Shown: positions 25,001-32,617 of the stretch, piece by piece
Layout of the letters: every line of letters starts with the position of its first letter
Numbering within the stretch: position 1 is the stretch's first letter
Origin: a virus
DNA: 35,179 nt
Virus record (IMG/VR): IMGVR_UViG_3300051212_001892
Location: 1 to 35,179 of that record
Strand: one strand, 5' to 3'
The notes under the pieces: generated by a model
What the model was told of the DNA's origin: nothing
The model's database searches: none
The model's input: the letters and a program-made list of their open reading frames with translations, nothing else
Position numbers and translations under genes: made by a program

Positions 25001-26718
25001 TAGATTTATTGTCTAGCTCTATAAAAGAAACGGTTTTAGTCATAGACGGTTTCTTAAATGAAATTTCAATCGCTTCTCCATCAGTTAGAGAGCAGATTAT
25101 TAGAGCTTTTTCAGATCAGAATTTGAGAGATGTTGGAGGCGTTGGAAAAGAAGTTGAAGAAGTAGCAAATGAAAGTAGACAAACAATTGTATCCCAAAGG
25201 GTTACAAACGAAGCGTTGAGACTTCAAACAGAGCAAGCTTTTTCGGCTCTTAAGGACATAGGCCCTTCAAGTAAGAAACTTTTTGATCTAATAACCACAT
25301 CAGCACCTCTAGGAGTTCAGCCTTTTGATTTAAGAGAGATAGGTAAAGCCCTAACCTCTGGAGAGGCGAGTTCTGGTCTAAGAATACTAGGGCTTCAAGG
25401 AGCAGAACAAAAACTAAGAGAACAAGCAAATCTTCTCATAGACAGACAAAACCAATCCATTCAAGCTCAAATACAGGCGTCAGAAGCTTTAATCGCCGCC
25501 CTTTTTGAAAGAAGAAATAACGAACTAGAGTCAATAAGACTATCTAGAGATAATCAAATAGCTCTTCTAGGTTTTAGTTCAACTTTAGGTTTTGTTACTA
25601 AAGAGTTTGCGTCGGCTCAGGCTAGTATAATAAAGAGTAGGGAAATATCTGTTAGAGAGGCTGGTCTACCTAGCGGAAACATAAGCGGAATATCTAACAC
25701 GATTAATCTTATAAAGTCTGTTCAGAATGCATTAAGTGGAATAATTAAATCTACTGGAACGCCAGGGTTTTCACAAACAGCCGAGTTCCAAGCTTTAGCT
25801 GGACAAATAGCAGCGATTAACAGATCTCTTCCAGGATTTGGTTTAAATAATAAAATCAGCACAGGCGATATTGGAAAAACCGCAGCAGATCTAGCCTCCT
25901 CTAGAGCTTTACTAGAAAGATCTATACAGGAGGTTTTTGCTAATTTACAGGATAAATTTAGAAACTTCGGAGAAACCGTAGATTTAATTGGAAACAAGAT
26001 ACAAGCACAAAGAGCAACACTAGACGGTATTATAACTAAGTTATTCTCTGGAGGCCCAGCAGAAAGGGCTATAGCAAAGTCTTCACTAACAACTGCTCAG
26101 CAAAACGTAGAAAGAATAATAGCTAGACTAAATAAACTAGACCCAAACATTTTGGCTAGCGGTACTGGTCCAAATAACATTCTATCTAGACAGGATGTAG
26201 CTGACGCTATAAGTCCTTTAATTTCAAGCCTTTCAGAAAGAGATTTTACTGCGCTTAGAGAGCTTATAAGTTTAGCTGGATCTAACCAATTCACGGCAGG
26301 AGGTACTGGCGAACAGATAAAAGCCGCTATTGACGCAGCCTTGTCTAAGATATTACCAACATTTGGTATAGCTGCTGGACAGAAAGATATTGCAGCAAAT
26401 GTTTCAGCTGGACAAGCAGCATTAAATGAGGCAAATAGAATTTTACAGGAGATAAACAGAGCAAGCTCTGAACAAGCAAATATAATGAGCGGAAATCTAA
26501 GCCTAGTTTCTTCCGAAGTTAACAATCTGTCAGCAGCAATAGCAGCAATACCAAAGAAGATAGAACTTGTTGTAAGCGGAATAAACAATGTATCTGTTGA
26601 TTTTGATATAACTGATGTTCAAACTTCTGTGGCTTCCATTGGTCAAGAGGTATACAAACAGGTTGTTCAAACTCTAACTGAAGGATTTAGAAGAGCCGGA
26701 GTACCAGTTCAGTTATGA
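19054..26718 (+). CDS. Tape measure protein
   Basis: 2,554 residues, by far the largest gene. It spans the tail lumen and sets tail length; at about 1.5 angstrom per residue the tail would be near 380 nm. Residues 1-660 are Lys/Glu/Ala-rich coiled coil. Residues about 670-1100 hold two imperfect 212-216-residue repeats. Residues about 1170-1480 form a tape-measure core like PhageMin_Tail, beginning with hydrophobic AYVISGAGLYSAIAATRQA and including RPVEIAQSAKTLAAAGF and VIGTFIKTLSSRLY. A Gly-rich stretch (about 1609-1628) precedes hydrophobic segments near 1628-1650 and 1675-1700, possible membrane-insertion elements for DNA entry. The rest is helical to a typical tape-measure C-terminus (QVVQTLTEGFRRAG). 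It starts at TTG and overlaps the next gene by four bases. Confidence 0.97.
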   Translation: MENFLLNFAAQIDVGRIVISPGVKNTLAALGKIGGGTTTSKVKQTVELDVKTIGRVSDLGSDLAAQLRKSLDKIKITPTKILDEASLSKVNSRLEQIPVIIKSINAAIAGIKAVPSIVPEPERELGRLSTLRKSLKSIEAEANKALKLQFSPELGQIRGFDSSIAKARSNVKNLQDQLDKLKATPSKSLDVQKQTEAANAAFLKMRDLRQQRAAQKNLSPDEKLALQAQEKAARDALAKLETRRASSKNVTQQIAEAEAKRSKGATAQFNLGSSLRSEQERAKKEVEQARARLEAEQVGLSRIQEQSAARSLTPAQTKNIKAKEAAVSSGEAKKAEISKAFDQINKEIADLLDKERKSAQKVIDDYNKKKAEVLQQFKGKRKDLPARTKALEALEAQFPNLLEAQSALDFSGFEPKTKKFQELKKKKEAAAQAFTESNQGVEAAKKELEATRASVLEENKKKAVTKEVLDQQNKVNEAAKKLADIEKASQEKVNKLRQDYEALGISVAKAAEKKSQLEKLKSEGKTGLEGIDAQIEKAKKSLNEIQQKLVVSGESPKLTRAFQDARKEFGSALAKRKEALDAQKTVEQEILNLEKQINAQKIIQRDLEIQQGAAILAKAGNLKQDIALREKIDGLINKAIISEKNLQKQISDSYARVGKNAPQKTEAELRASALSRLGVSESEISRPTAQTLEKIKAARPSAAAGRADERVSKIETLDSQERLRVLNERIRALAIRRADTERINIESLKASGKPFGPVTPVSTIEESIRKSVFATIKPSDQASEVSAIRNVNTLIKEQVELRKEAIRLASQEKENRKIAVDIEAKINNLVANENRNRGRIRTTFGSQGFNFDPTTGLAARVVAPGQAAPSPINVAGPKGTAREAVLSRIGISEDELKAGGAGVRKKIADSELRIAEERRKELESAKVSANRAVAAEDLRRSLVELIQRDLDLARRRAALSGGPAPSLAQSSARVLGSTFGTGTGPSLGTVNQAVAAFSSGSDAEAVAAIRRVSDARRRQVEVTRQLREEERAAAEAARNAATAQRTETDRRARAIERINALIERSTLLYERQIRASNALARSGVPGLPTQPVDQAALRANASRLITQGADLTGLSSTELANLERSGRGRLRAQQAELREFNSAVKEVSAGTRSAFELISKYSDNAFDRFGARVGLASERLAAYVISGAGLYSAIAATRQAIIETALLEKEITSVQQIFDTLGKSGGENVGLAATFDAAAKRASDLKEQVLAISQVTGARPVEIAQSAKTLAAAGFADPQKVGFAETISAVSFATLGPSFGNSQEVIDGLIASINQFNRSLSETPYILGLVNQFSKDYAVEAQDLFESIKRGGGAFSAVGGNLEDFIKLTTIIRETTREAAPVIGTFIKTLSSRLYSTAAENLFGQLGIDTKKITDPYERLLELARKLKGLGEQNVLPLLAKIVDSRQAGRFASLVKALGEFDTRFGTAEEIRAKAVNSIAEDAKKRLDDIGPTIDRIRNSYFKFVENIYNNPATKALLDIPAGLLGALSEVPKLGFSVGKADFNAANFINPLAQGGAAIGIASIIRGSIRAFQQNGLSVRLNTASLDQLRTSVNALTLQMGGRAVAPTQGGGQAGRGGGIFAGFRGGGGGAAIALAGATLIPGLVNSILPALELESDTSRSIAAGVQGGTLAGVVASSLGAGLRGTAITAIIGAAVSAAASEFENRRQERLILDQKRQAESAKSISELFDIGKTGDIKRTNVLGPTKEARAFIAGIVQTNKSTEKFKDIIPSLLLDPSLEKNRVQIAKTQAEIDKAARNTGLDPEVLKNSIKDLSQNLRTSLESALIKRLKDTPDTVESRQKAIKEVAKEFSEKVTIQGQRIDSNVIEKSLSEQFLKVNKETRELSDSFGGFRIAVKSLYEESEVAGRILNTLGAAITKTVEVQNVGIQRVLDAANRSLASPDFTKRLTTNPFAFQTTQQLQQSASISTVSKTISELSNTNPIDLLSSSIKETVLVIDGFLNEISIASPSVREQIIRAFSDQNLRDVGGVGKEVEEVANESRQTIVSQRVTNEALRLQTEQAFSALKDIGPSSKKLFDLITTSAPLGVQPFDLREIGKALTSGEASSGLRILGLQGAEQKLREQANLLIDRQNQSIQAQIQASEALIAALFERRNNELESIRLSRDNQIALLGFSSTLGFVTKEFASAQASIIKSREISVREAGLPSGNISGISNTINLIKSVQNALSGIIKSTGTPGFSQTAEFQALAGQIAAINRSLPGFGLNNKISTGDIGKTAADLASSRALLERSIQEVFANLQDKFRNFGETVDLIGNKIQAQRATLDGIITKLFSGGPAERAIAKSSLTTAQQNVERIIARLNKLDPNILASGTGPNNILSRQDVADAISPLISSLSERDFTALRELISLAGSNQFTAGGTGEQIKAAIDAALSKILPTFGIAAGQKDIAANVSAGQAALNEANRILQEINRASSEQANIMSGNLSLVSSEVNNLSAAIAAIPKKIELVVSGINNVSVDFDITDVQTSVASIGQEVYKQVVQTLTEGFRRAGVPVQL
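21061..21696 (+). repeat. Tape measure repeat unit 1
   Basis: Encodes residues 670-881, starting RASALSRLGVSESEI. It contains SAIRNVNTLIKEQVELRKEA about 112 residues after the start and ends with a Gly/Pro-rich linker. It is similar in order and spacing to unit 2, at the protein level only. Confidence 0.55.
21697..22344 (+). repeat. Tape measure repeat unit 2
   Basis: Encodes residues 882-1097, starting REAVLSRIGISEDEL, with AAIRRVSDARRRQVEVTRQL about 120 residues later and a Gly/Pro linker at the end. A third, partial copy begins at 22345 (RANASRLITQGADLTGLSS) and runs into the tape-measure core. Confidence 0.55.
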
Positions 26719-27344
26719 GTTCAGAAATACTATTAATAGGTTCAGCCCAAGCATTTTTTCTTGGAGCGTTTGCGCCAGTTAGTGGTACTTCTACCTTATT
26801 TATATCTGGAACTGGAAATATAGCATCTGGAGCAATGCCGCTTTTCTTAAGGGCGGTTGATTCAAAAAATGCAAATCTAACTCTTACACTTTTAGCTTCT
26901 TCAAGAACATACTCATGGGAAAGCCTTGGGGATTATTGGCAAAGATATAACATAGCCTGTGATGTTTCTGCCAGTTATTTTTGTAATGATTGGGAATATA
27001 TGCCTTACTCGGTGTCTCAAGCGTCGGGTGCCTCAAGCTATATTACTATGTTTACATCTGGAAGCTACAGATCTGCGAGAAATTACCAATTACCCCTTTT
27101 CATGTCTTGCTCGGGGGACGGGGTAACAAATAGCAGCTTAAATCTATTTTTATACGCGCAAAACAATGAAACAGTTCATTCTGGTTCTGCTACACTTTTT
27201 AATTTAGGTCACGACGTTTCTAGTGGAACTATTGCAATGGCTATAAGTGGAGAGATGCCGTCTTCTAGCGGTTTAATTACAATGGTATGTAATTCTTACG
27301 ATAGAGCAGAGACTACTATAAAACTTTTTACATCGGGTATATAA
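26715..27344 (+). CDS. Unrecognised beta-repeat tail protein
   Basis: 209 residues, starting on an ATGA overlap with the tape measure. No enzyme motif. It shows repeating short strands of the type LFISG...MPLFL: STLFISGTGNIASGAMPLFL, then ITMFTSGSYRS with YQLPLFMSCSGDG and SLNLFLYAQ, then TIKLFTSGI at the end. Such strand repeats suggest a beta-helix or stacked beta fold as in fibre or baseplate proteins of other phages. Position directly after the tape measure fits a distal-tail or tip protein. Ser/Gly/Thr content is high and charge is low. Confidence 0.6.
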   Translation: MSSEILLIGSAQAFFLGAFAPVSGTSTLFISGTGNIASGAMPLFLRAVDSKNANLTLTLLASSRTYSWESLGDYWQRYNIACDVSASYFCNDWEYMPYSVSQASGASSYITMFTSGSYRSARNYQLPLFMSCSGDGVTNSSLNLFLYAQNNETVHSGSATLFNLGHDVSSGTIAMAISGEMPSSSGLITMVCNSYDRAETTIKLFTSGI

Positions 27345-27350
27345 TATAAT

Positions 27351-28145
27351 ATGGGAACGCCACTAACAGGACAAACTCCAGCAGAGACATACAAGGACTT
27401 ATTAAAGTTAAGCAATAGCAATAATGGTATTGACGGAACCTTAAGATATTTAGGAGATGGTGAAGGCCAAGACTCAACGGTTAAAATATCTACTTCTGGA
27501 ATCGACGTATCTGGAACAATATATTTATCAGGAACGGTTCTTTCTGCTTCTGTTGATCAAATAAATAAGCTAAACAGAACAGTTGTAGATGGAATTGTCG
27601 AGGCTAGCAAGGTTTTAGTTGCAGACAACAACAGGGGTCTTAGCACTCTTGGCGGAGACATAGATTTACTTTCAAATAGCGCTGGTCTTTCTAATGGCGT
27701 TGTTTCAAATTTAGGCTTTGGTCCTTTTGGTTATGTAATGAATGACCTAGGATCAACTAGCGGCATAGTAATAAATCCAGCTAGCGGCTCTATTTTTAAA
27801 GCTGTAATAAATTCAACAACCACAGCATTGTCTTTTCAGATACCAAACTATGTTTTAAATGATTATTACGCATCTACACCAAGAGCTTATTGGGTAAGAC
27901 TTTTTGTTGTTCAAGACGCAACAGGCGGAAGGTCAATAACATGGCCTGCTACAGGCCAAGCGAACGGTAATTTATATTTCCCGTCTGGTCAATGGACGTC
28001 TGTATCAGAAAGATACCCAAAAATATCTGGAGTATCTTATTCTCCATCATCTGGAGAAATAGACATATTTGATTTCTGGACTTATGATTACGGAGTAAAT
28101 TGGCTAGGTAATAGAGCAGCTTCTGGGATAAATAGAAATGGCTAA
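27351..28145 (+). CDS. Tail-tip/fibre-like structural protein
   Basis: 264 residues. The N-terminus TPAETYKDLLKLSNSNNGID followed by TLRYLGDGEG resembles the opening of many phage fibre and tip proteins, in which a short helix and a beta hairpin attach to the tail. The middle contains VDGIVEASKVLVADNN, typical of fibre shaft repeats. The C-terminal half is a beta-rich domain with YWVRLFVVQDATGGRSITWP and YDYGVNWLG, suggestive of a surface or glycan-binding fold. There is no clear Shine-Dalgarno before the ATG; the bases just upstream are AT-rich (GTATATAATATAAT). It overlaps the next gene by eight bases. Confidence 0.6.
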   Translation: MGTPLTGQTPAETYKDLLKLSNSNNGIDGTLRYLGDGEGQDSTVKISTSGIDVSGTIYLSGTVLSASVDQINKLNRTVVDGIVEASKVLVADNNRGLSTLGGDIDLLSNSAGLSNGVVSNLGFGPFGYVMNDLGSTSGIVINPASGSIFKAVINSTTTALSFQIPNYVLNDYYASTPRAYWVRLFVVQDATGGRSITWPATGQANGNLYFPSGQWTSVSERYPKISGVSYSPSSGEIDIFDFWTYDYGVNWLGNRAASGINRNG

Positions 28146-29664
28146 CGTATATATTAATGGAAAAAGAATAGTTCCAGCTCCACTGTACGCAATATCTCAT
28201 GATATTACTAGGACTAACGGTGGAGTAATAATATCCTGCGTATATTCAATATCCCTTACTGGCAGTATTCTAGCAAATAGAGGATATCCGTCTAGCACTG
28301 GAGCGTTTTCAACAAGCACTTCAGATGGTTTAGATTTAGATGAATCTTCATCAATCAGAACACAACAACAAAGATTCAAATCTTTACTTAACAAGCAGTT
28401 AGCGCTAAAGCAAGAAATTCTATTAGAGGGTTCTGGTTACGGGGAAAATAGAACTGTACAGATAATTAATACGACTGGTGGACCAAATGGTCAAACTAAT
28501 GATAAAATAGAGTTTAATTATTTTACGTCAAATATAGAATTTGAACCATCTACCACGACAGATATATCAAATTATACCATAACACTACAGGCAAATGATG
28601 TAAGATTAAATAACAGAAGTATAAACCCAGCCTCTGGTTCTTTTCAAGATTATTATTTAAGATCCGCTTCAGACACTATGAGTGTCCAAGCATCAAACGA
28701 TTATGATAACACATATACGGTCACTAGATCTGTAAAGGCTCAGGGTTACAAGCTTTACGATTCAGATGTGGCTGGCAGTACAGTAGGAACAAGCGGTTGG
28801 GCTTCTGCTAGGGCGTGGGTAAAATCACAGTTTGGTACTGATATAAGAAGCGCGCCAACATTGGGGCAAACTGGCGAATTTCCAGTTATAACGCTACCAA
28901 CCAGTTATGAATATGTAAATGCCACAGTGTCCGAAGATGTAGATAGACTTGGTGGCGAATACGGTATAACAATAAGCTGGACATACGCACCAAAAAATAC
29001 TAGCGGTGTTTATTATTCATCTGATGATTATACAATATCTCATACAAAAACAAACATAGGATCTAAAAACCTATTCAAAATAAGCGGTGTTGTAAAAGGT
29101 TATCAAGATAATACTAGAGCAAAAAAGGCTTACGAAGTCGCAAAACTATATTTTGACGAATCTGTAAACATTAGTGCGAACCTTTCAAATAGGATAGCTA
29201 ATAAACTAGGTGTTGAATCTTCCTCTATCAAAGGACCAGTATCTTCAGTAATAACACATAATGAGTTTGGCGGTTCTATAAACTATGACTTCGATTTTTA
29301 TCAAAGACCAACGGGTCTTCCAGCGGCTTTTTCAGATGTAGACGTTACGATGTCTAAAAACAACAACGAAAGAATTATTGCTGAGATTGGTATACCAGGA
29401 AGAACTGCTGGACCAATAATACAAGACATTAAGACTAAACAGGCTAAAAAGAGATCTGTTAATGCTTCCTTTTTATTGGGCGTTTCAGGGTACGATTTTT
29501 CTATTATTGAAGATTTAAGAAGTAGTGGGCTTACTTATTTAAATGATATAAAAGCAACACCAACTGGTACGGAAAACACTCATTTCTGGATGACAGGATT
29601 TTCTCATAATCTAGATATATCAAATGGAAAATATTCTATAGACGCTAACTACACGGAGTTATAA
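28138..29664 (+). CDS. Tail-tip structural protein
   Basis: 508 residues. The opening MANVYINGKRIVPAPLYAIS followed by GGVIISCVYSISLTGSIL has the look of a distal-tail or tip protein domain that grips the tube end. A helix with RTQQQRFKSLLNKQLALKQE follows. Later parts are beta-rich, with repeating Tyr/Ser/Asn strands and a conserved-looking end (HFWMTGFSHNLDISNGKYSI). No catalytic motif or membrane segment. It overlaps the upstream gene by eight bases and stops two bases before the hub gene. Its role as a ring or hub-associated structural protein is inferred from order and size. Confidence 0.58.
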   Translation: MANVYINGKRIVPAPLYAISHDITRTNGGVIISCVYSISLTGSILANRGYPSSTGAFSTSTSDGLDLDESSSIRTQQQRFKSLLNKQLALKQEILLEGSGYGENRTVQIINTTGGPNGQTNDKIEFNYFTSNIEFEPSTTTDISNYTITLQANDVRLNNRSINPASGSFQDYYLRSASDTMSVQASNDYDNTYTVTRSVKAQGYKLYDSDVAGSTVGTSGWASARAWVKSQFGTDIRSAPTLGQTGEFPVITLPTSYEYVNATVSEDVDRLGGEYGITISWTYAPKNTSGVYYSSDDYTISHTKTNIGSKNLFKISGVVKGYQDNTRAKKAYEVAKLYFDESVNISANLSNRIANKLGVESSSIKGPVSSVITHNEFGGSINYDFDFYQRPTGLPAAFSDVDVTMSKNNNERIIAEIGIPGRTAGPIIQDIKTKQAKKRSVNASFLLGVSGYDFSIIEDLRSSGLTYLNDIKATPTGTENTHFWMTGFSHNLDISNGKYSIDANYTEL

Positions 29665-29666
29665 TA

Positions 29667-32615
29667 ATGGCTGCTGATGTGCAAACAATAAAATTTCTAG
29701 GATGCTCTGTTATAAGCTTTACATCATCAATAGGATTCAACGGAAATCCTTCAACATTGTCTGTTACTATGGCAGAAGATTTTGATGCAGGCGATGATTT
29801 TGCAGCAGATAGCCATACTATAAACAATGAGTTAGGGGCAACTTATGGCGGATTAGCATTTTCTGATGGAAACCCAGGAACATACGCGACATTTAAAACC
29901 CCAAACGACAGTTTTGTTTTTAAAGGCTTTGTTACTAGTTACAGAAGGTCTAAAAGTGTTAGCGGAAACCTGATAAATGTAGAACTTTCAGATCCCAGAT
30001 TTTTCTTCGCTAATATACCAATAATAAATGATACAAATCTTGCGATAAATAATACAAATTTCACACCAGGTAACTGGAATATAATATCAACACCAGCAAT
30101 ATTCAACAATCCAATAACTCTTGATTGGAATAAATCGGGAGTAAGATTCGATAAATTAGCAAAAGCTATAGAGGCAAAAACTTTTAATTTATATTTGGTA
30201 ACTGGTATTAAGATAGTTTTTCACCAATCTTTTTATTCTCAACTTATTGGCGGCTACAGATTAAAACAGCAAGCAAGCACCGTTGAAGATGTTATAAACC
30301 AAGCGGCAAAAGACGCAAATATAGATTGGTATTTAGAGATGGGCGAGAGTGGAGGGTTAACTGTAGCTTATGTAAAAGGCATAAAAAGAAAAAACCAGTA
30401 TAATTTTACGTCTAGTAACGGTTTAGAAACTTTTATATCCTCTAGATCAGATAAAGTTGTGAGCTGGGAAGTTGGTAGAGAGTTAAGACAAGATCCAACC
30501 ACAACTATAGTCACAGGAGACAGGGTAAGAACGCTATGGAACACTAGTCCTAACGGAAACTATCCAGTTTTTTGCGAATTGGGAAACGGAGCCGTTATAG
30601 ACAGAGCTTTCGTTTGCTTAGATTTCTTAAAACAAGCGGGCTTCTTAACACTTCCAACTGTTAATCTTAACATACCAGAAAGCGTTTTAAGCACATTAGG
30701 CCAGCAAAGCGATGAATTTGGTAATACTAGACAAAGATATCCAAGTAGAACTAAAAACCAAGTCCCAAGAACTAGAAGAGGGTATATAGCCTCTGAGTCT
30801 ATTCTAAGGGCCGCTTTATATAACAAAGCGTCATGGGAAACAGCGGTATGGTATACATATTGCGACGGTGTTAGTGCGTCTACAACACTAGCTCTTACTT
30901 ATAACACGTACAATAGTTTTGATTTAAATTATGGATTTGATGCACCAACTACCCAAACGCTATCTTCGTTTTCAATGAATCCAAACTCAATTGGTGTTTA
31001 CGGGCCAGCGTTTGATTTTGACACAGGAAATGTTAATGCAACTATTGGACAAAACGCTAATGCTGTACAAGAGACTCTTAAGGAAGCTGTTTATCAGGCT
31101 ACTAGAAGATGCGCTGAGGAGTATTACGGTAAAAAGTTTATTTGTAGACTTCCTCAATCAACAATATGTGAAAGTATAGGCTCTAGTTATGAGGCCAATC
31201 AGAAAAAAATACCTATAGAATATGATGTGGTAGACACCGCTCCAGATATCGCTTTCTATAATTCTCAGTCGCCTATAGGTTTTCCTAAATCTCTTTTGGA
31301 CTCTGACGGCAAAAGCTTTAGAGCGCCTAACGGTTTGTTTAGACCGTTCTTGTATGTAAACAATGCTACAATAGCCTCAAGCTTCAATCAGCAGCAATAC
31401 GAATATTTAGACACAAATTCATGTATATGGGCGTACACTGACCCCAGTGAACAAGGTGGTCAGAATGTTACATTGTATCACTCTGGAGTAAGTGTAGAAA
31501 CTTACAGATTTGATCCTAGGTTTGCAATAGTAACACTTAACGAACCGATCCTGTTAGGTACTGACGGCTATAGAATGGTAACGCCATCAGCTGTAACGAA
31601 TGGCGCCGTAATAGGATGGAGCACTGGAACTAATTACATAAGCCTAAGTAGAACTGACAGAAGCGGCTGTTTTTTAGACATGTTATCAAAAGTATTTAAC
31701 GGTTTTACCATAGTGGCTGCTGATAACGCAGATTTGAATACTAATGGTATTAGGGTAAATGTAAATAGAAGCGTTAAAAAGGTTTCTGTTGATTACTATT
31801 TATCACTACAAAATCAGGCTATAGCGCTTCAATCAATAGTTGGTTTGGCTGAAGTTAGATTGGTTAATATAAATGATCACGGTGGATTCTTTATACCTTT
31901 AGTTTGGAACTATATCAAATATGGACCTTGGGTTAATGGATCAATAAATTCTAGACCAGTTAACGTTATTGATGATAATAGATTAAATCCGTGGACTTAT
32001 GGCAATCACGATAGAATGAATGAAGCTGGCGCTATAATAGCTGAAAGAGCAAACACTTTAACTCACACAATATCTTATGCAACTGTAGTAGTGGAAGGTT
32101 ATCCTGAGTTTAATTTAGGATCTGAAATAACAGACGGAACAAACACGATGGGTTCTATAAGCGATGTAGGAGTCTCTTTTGGGATCGACGGTGTAAAAAC
32201 TACATACAAATTTAAAACATTCTTTGGGCCTATAGGTTTTTCAAAGAAGTCAGAGCTAGATCAAATATCCCAAAACTCATTCTCATCAGGATCTAACAAG
32301 AACACAATAAATTTAGAATCTATATTTGAAAATGTTCAAGAACAAATATATAACCAAAATGGTGGTTTTGGAGGCTCAAACTCAGCATTCGGAACAATTG
32401 GTGTTACTACTTTTGTTGGGTCTGTAAATAACGCTGGTGTTAACGGTGGCGTATCTATGAGGCCTGGCGCTGATGTTAAAAACAATAACAGCTCAAATAC
32501 ATCAAACTACGGCAAAACAGCTAAGGCAGAAGCTAGCGCTATATTTATACCATGTACAACTAGACCTCCTTTAACAACTAGAGGGGAAGCTCCTACAATA
32601 GAGGGAGGTTTATAG
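29667..32615 (+). CDS. Large tail hub/tip protein (putative)
   Basis: 982 residues. The first 115 residues (VISFTSSIGFNGNPSTLSVT, FKTPNDSFVFKGFVTSYRRS, VELSDPRFFF) fit the beta-barrel start of tail-hub proteins, where an initial domain binds the tail tube end. STVEDVINQAAKDANIDWYLEM near residues 205-226 is the helix-strand pattern typical of phage hub proteins such as gp27-like folds. The long middle and C-terminal part is beta-rich with many aromatic residues, including GFFIPLVWNYIKYGPWVNG. The last 80 residues are Gly/Asn/Ser-rich. It is the largest gene after the tape measure and probably the central tip component contacting the host. It is not identified to a named family. Confidence 0.6.
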   Translation: MAADVQTIKFLGCSVISFTSSIGFNGNPSTLSVTMAEDFDAGDDFAADSHTINNELGATYGGLAFSDGNPGTYATFKTPNDSFVFKGFVTSYRRSKSVSGNLINVELSDPRFFFANIPIINDTNLAINNTNFTPGNWNIISTPAIFNNPITLDWNKSGVRFDKLAKAIEAKTFNLYLVTGIKIVFHQSFYSQLIGGYRLKQQASTVEDVINQAAKDANIDWYLEMGESGGLTVAYVKGIKRKNQYNFTSSNGLETFISSRSDKVVSWEVGRELRQDPTTTIVTGDRVRTLWNTSPNGNYPVFCELGNGAVIDRAFVCLDFLKQAGFLTLPTVNLNIPESVLSTLGQQSDEFGNTRQRYPSRTKNQVPRTRRGYIASESILRAALYNKASWETAVWYTYCDGVSASTTLALTYNTYNSFDLNYGFDAPTTQTLSSFSMNPNSIGVYGPAFDFDTGNVNATIGQNANAVQETLKEAVYQATRRCAEEYYGKKFICRLPQSTICESIGSSYEANQKKIPIEYDVVDTAPDIAFYNSQSPIGFPKSLLDSDGKSFRAPNGLFRPFLYVNNATIASSFNQQQYEYLDTNSCIWAYTDPSEQGGQNVTLYHSGVSVETYRFDPRFAIVTLNEPILLGTDGYRMVTPSAVTNGAVIGWSTGTNYISLSRTDRSGCFLDMLSKVFNGFTIVAADNADLNTNGIRVNVNRSVKKVSVDYYLSLQNQAIALQSIVGLAEVRLVNINDHGGFFIPLVWNYIKYGPWVNGSINSRPVNVIDDNRLNPWTYGNHDRMNEAGAIIAERANTLTHTISYATVVVEGYPEFNLGSEITDGTNTMGSISDVGVSFGIDGVKTTYKFKTFFGPIGFSKKSELDQISQNSFSSGSNKNTINLESIFENVQEQIYNQNGGFGGSNSAFGTIGVTTFVGSVNNAGVNGGVSMRPGADVKNNNSSNTSNYGKTAKAEASAIFIPCTTRPPLTTRGEAPTIEGGL

Positions 32616-32617
32616 TT

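Noticed and set aside
26097-26588. Long minus-strand open frames inside the tape measure and other genes
   Set aside because: They lie opposite strongly supported genes, lack ribosome-binding sites and motifs, and read as hydrophobic shadow sequence of Lys/Glu/Arg-rich coding DNA.
27337-27350. TATAAT-like box before the gene at 27351
   Set aside because: AT-rich sequence in a six-base gap with no -35 partner and no GTGTAT. Chance is likely in this composition.
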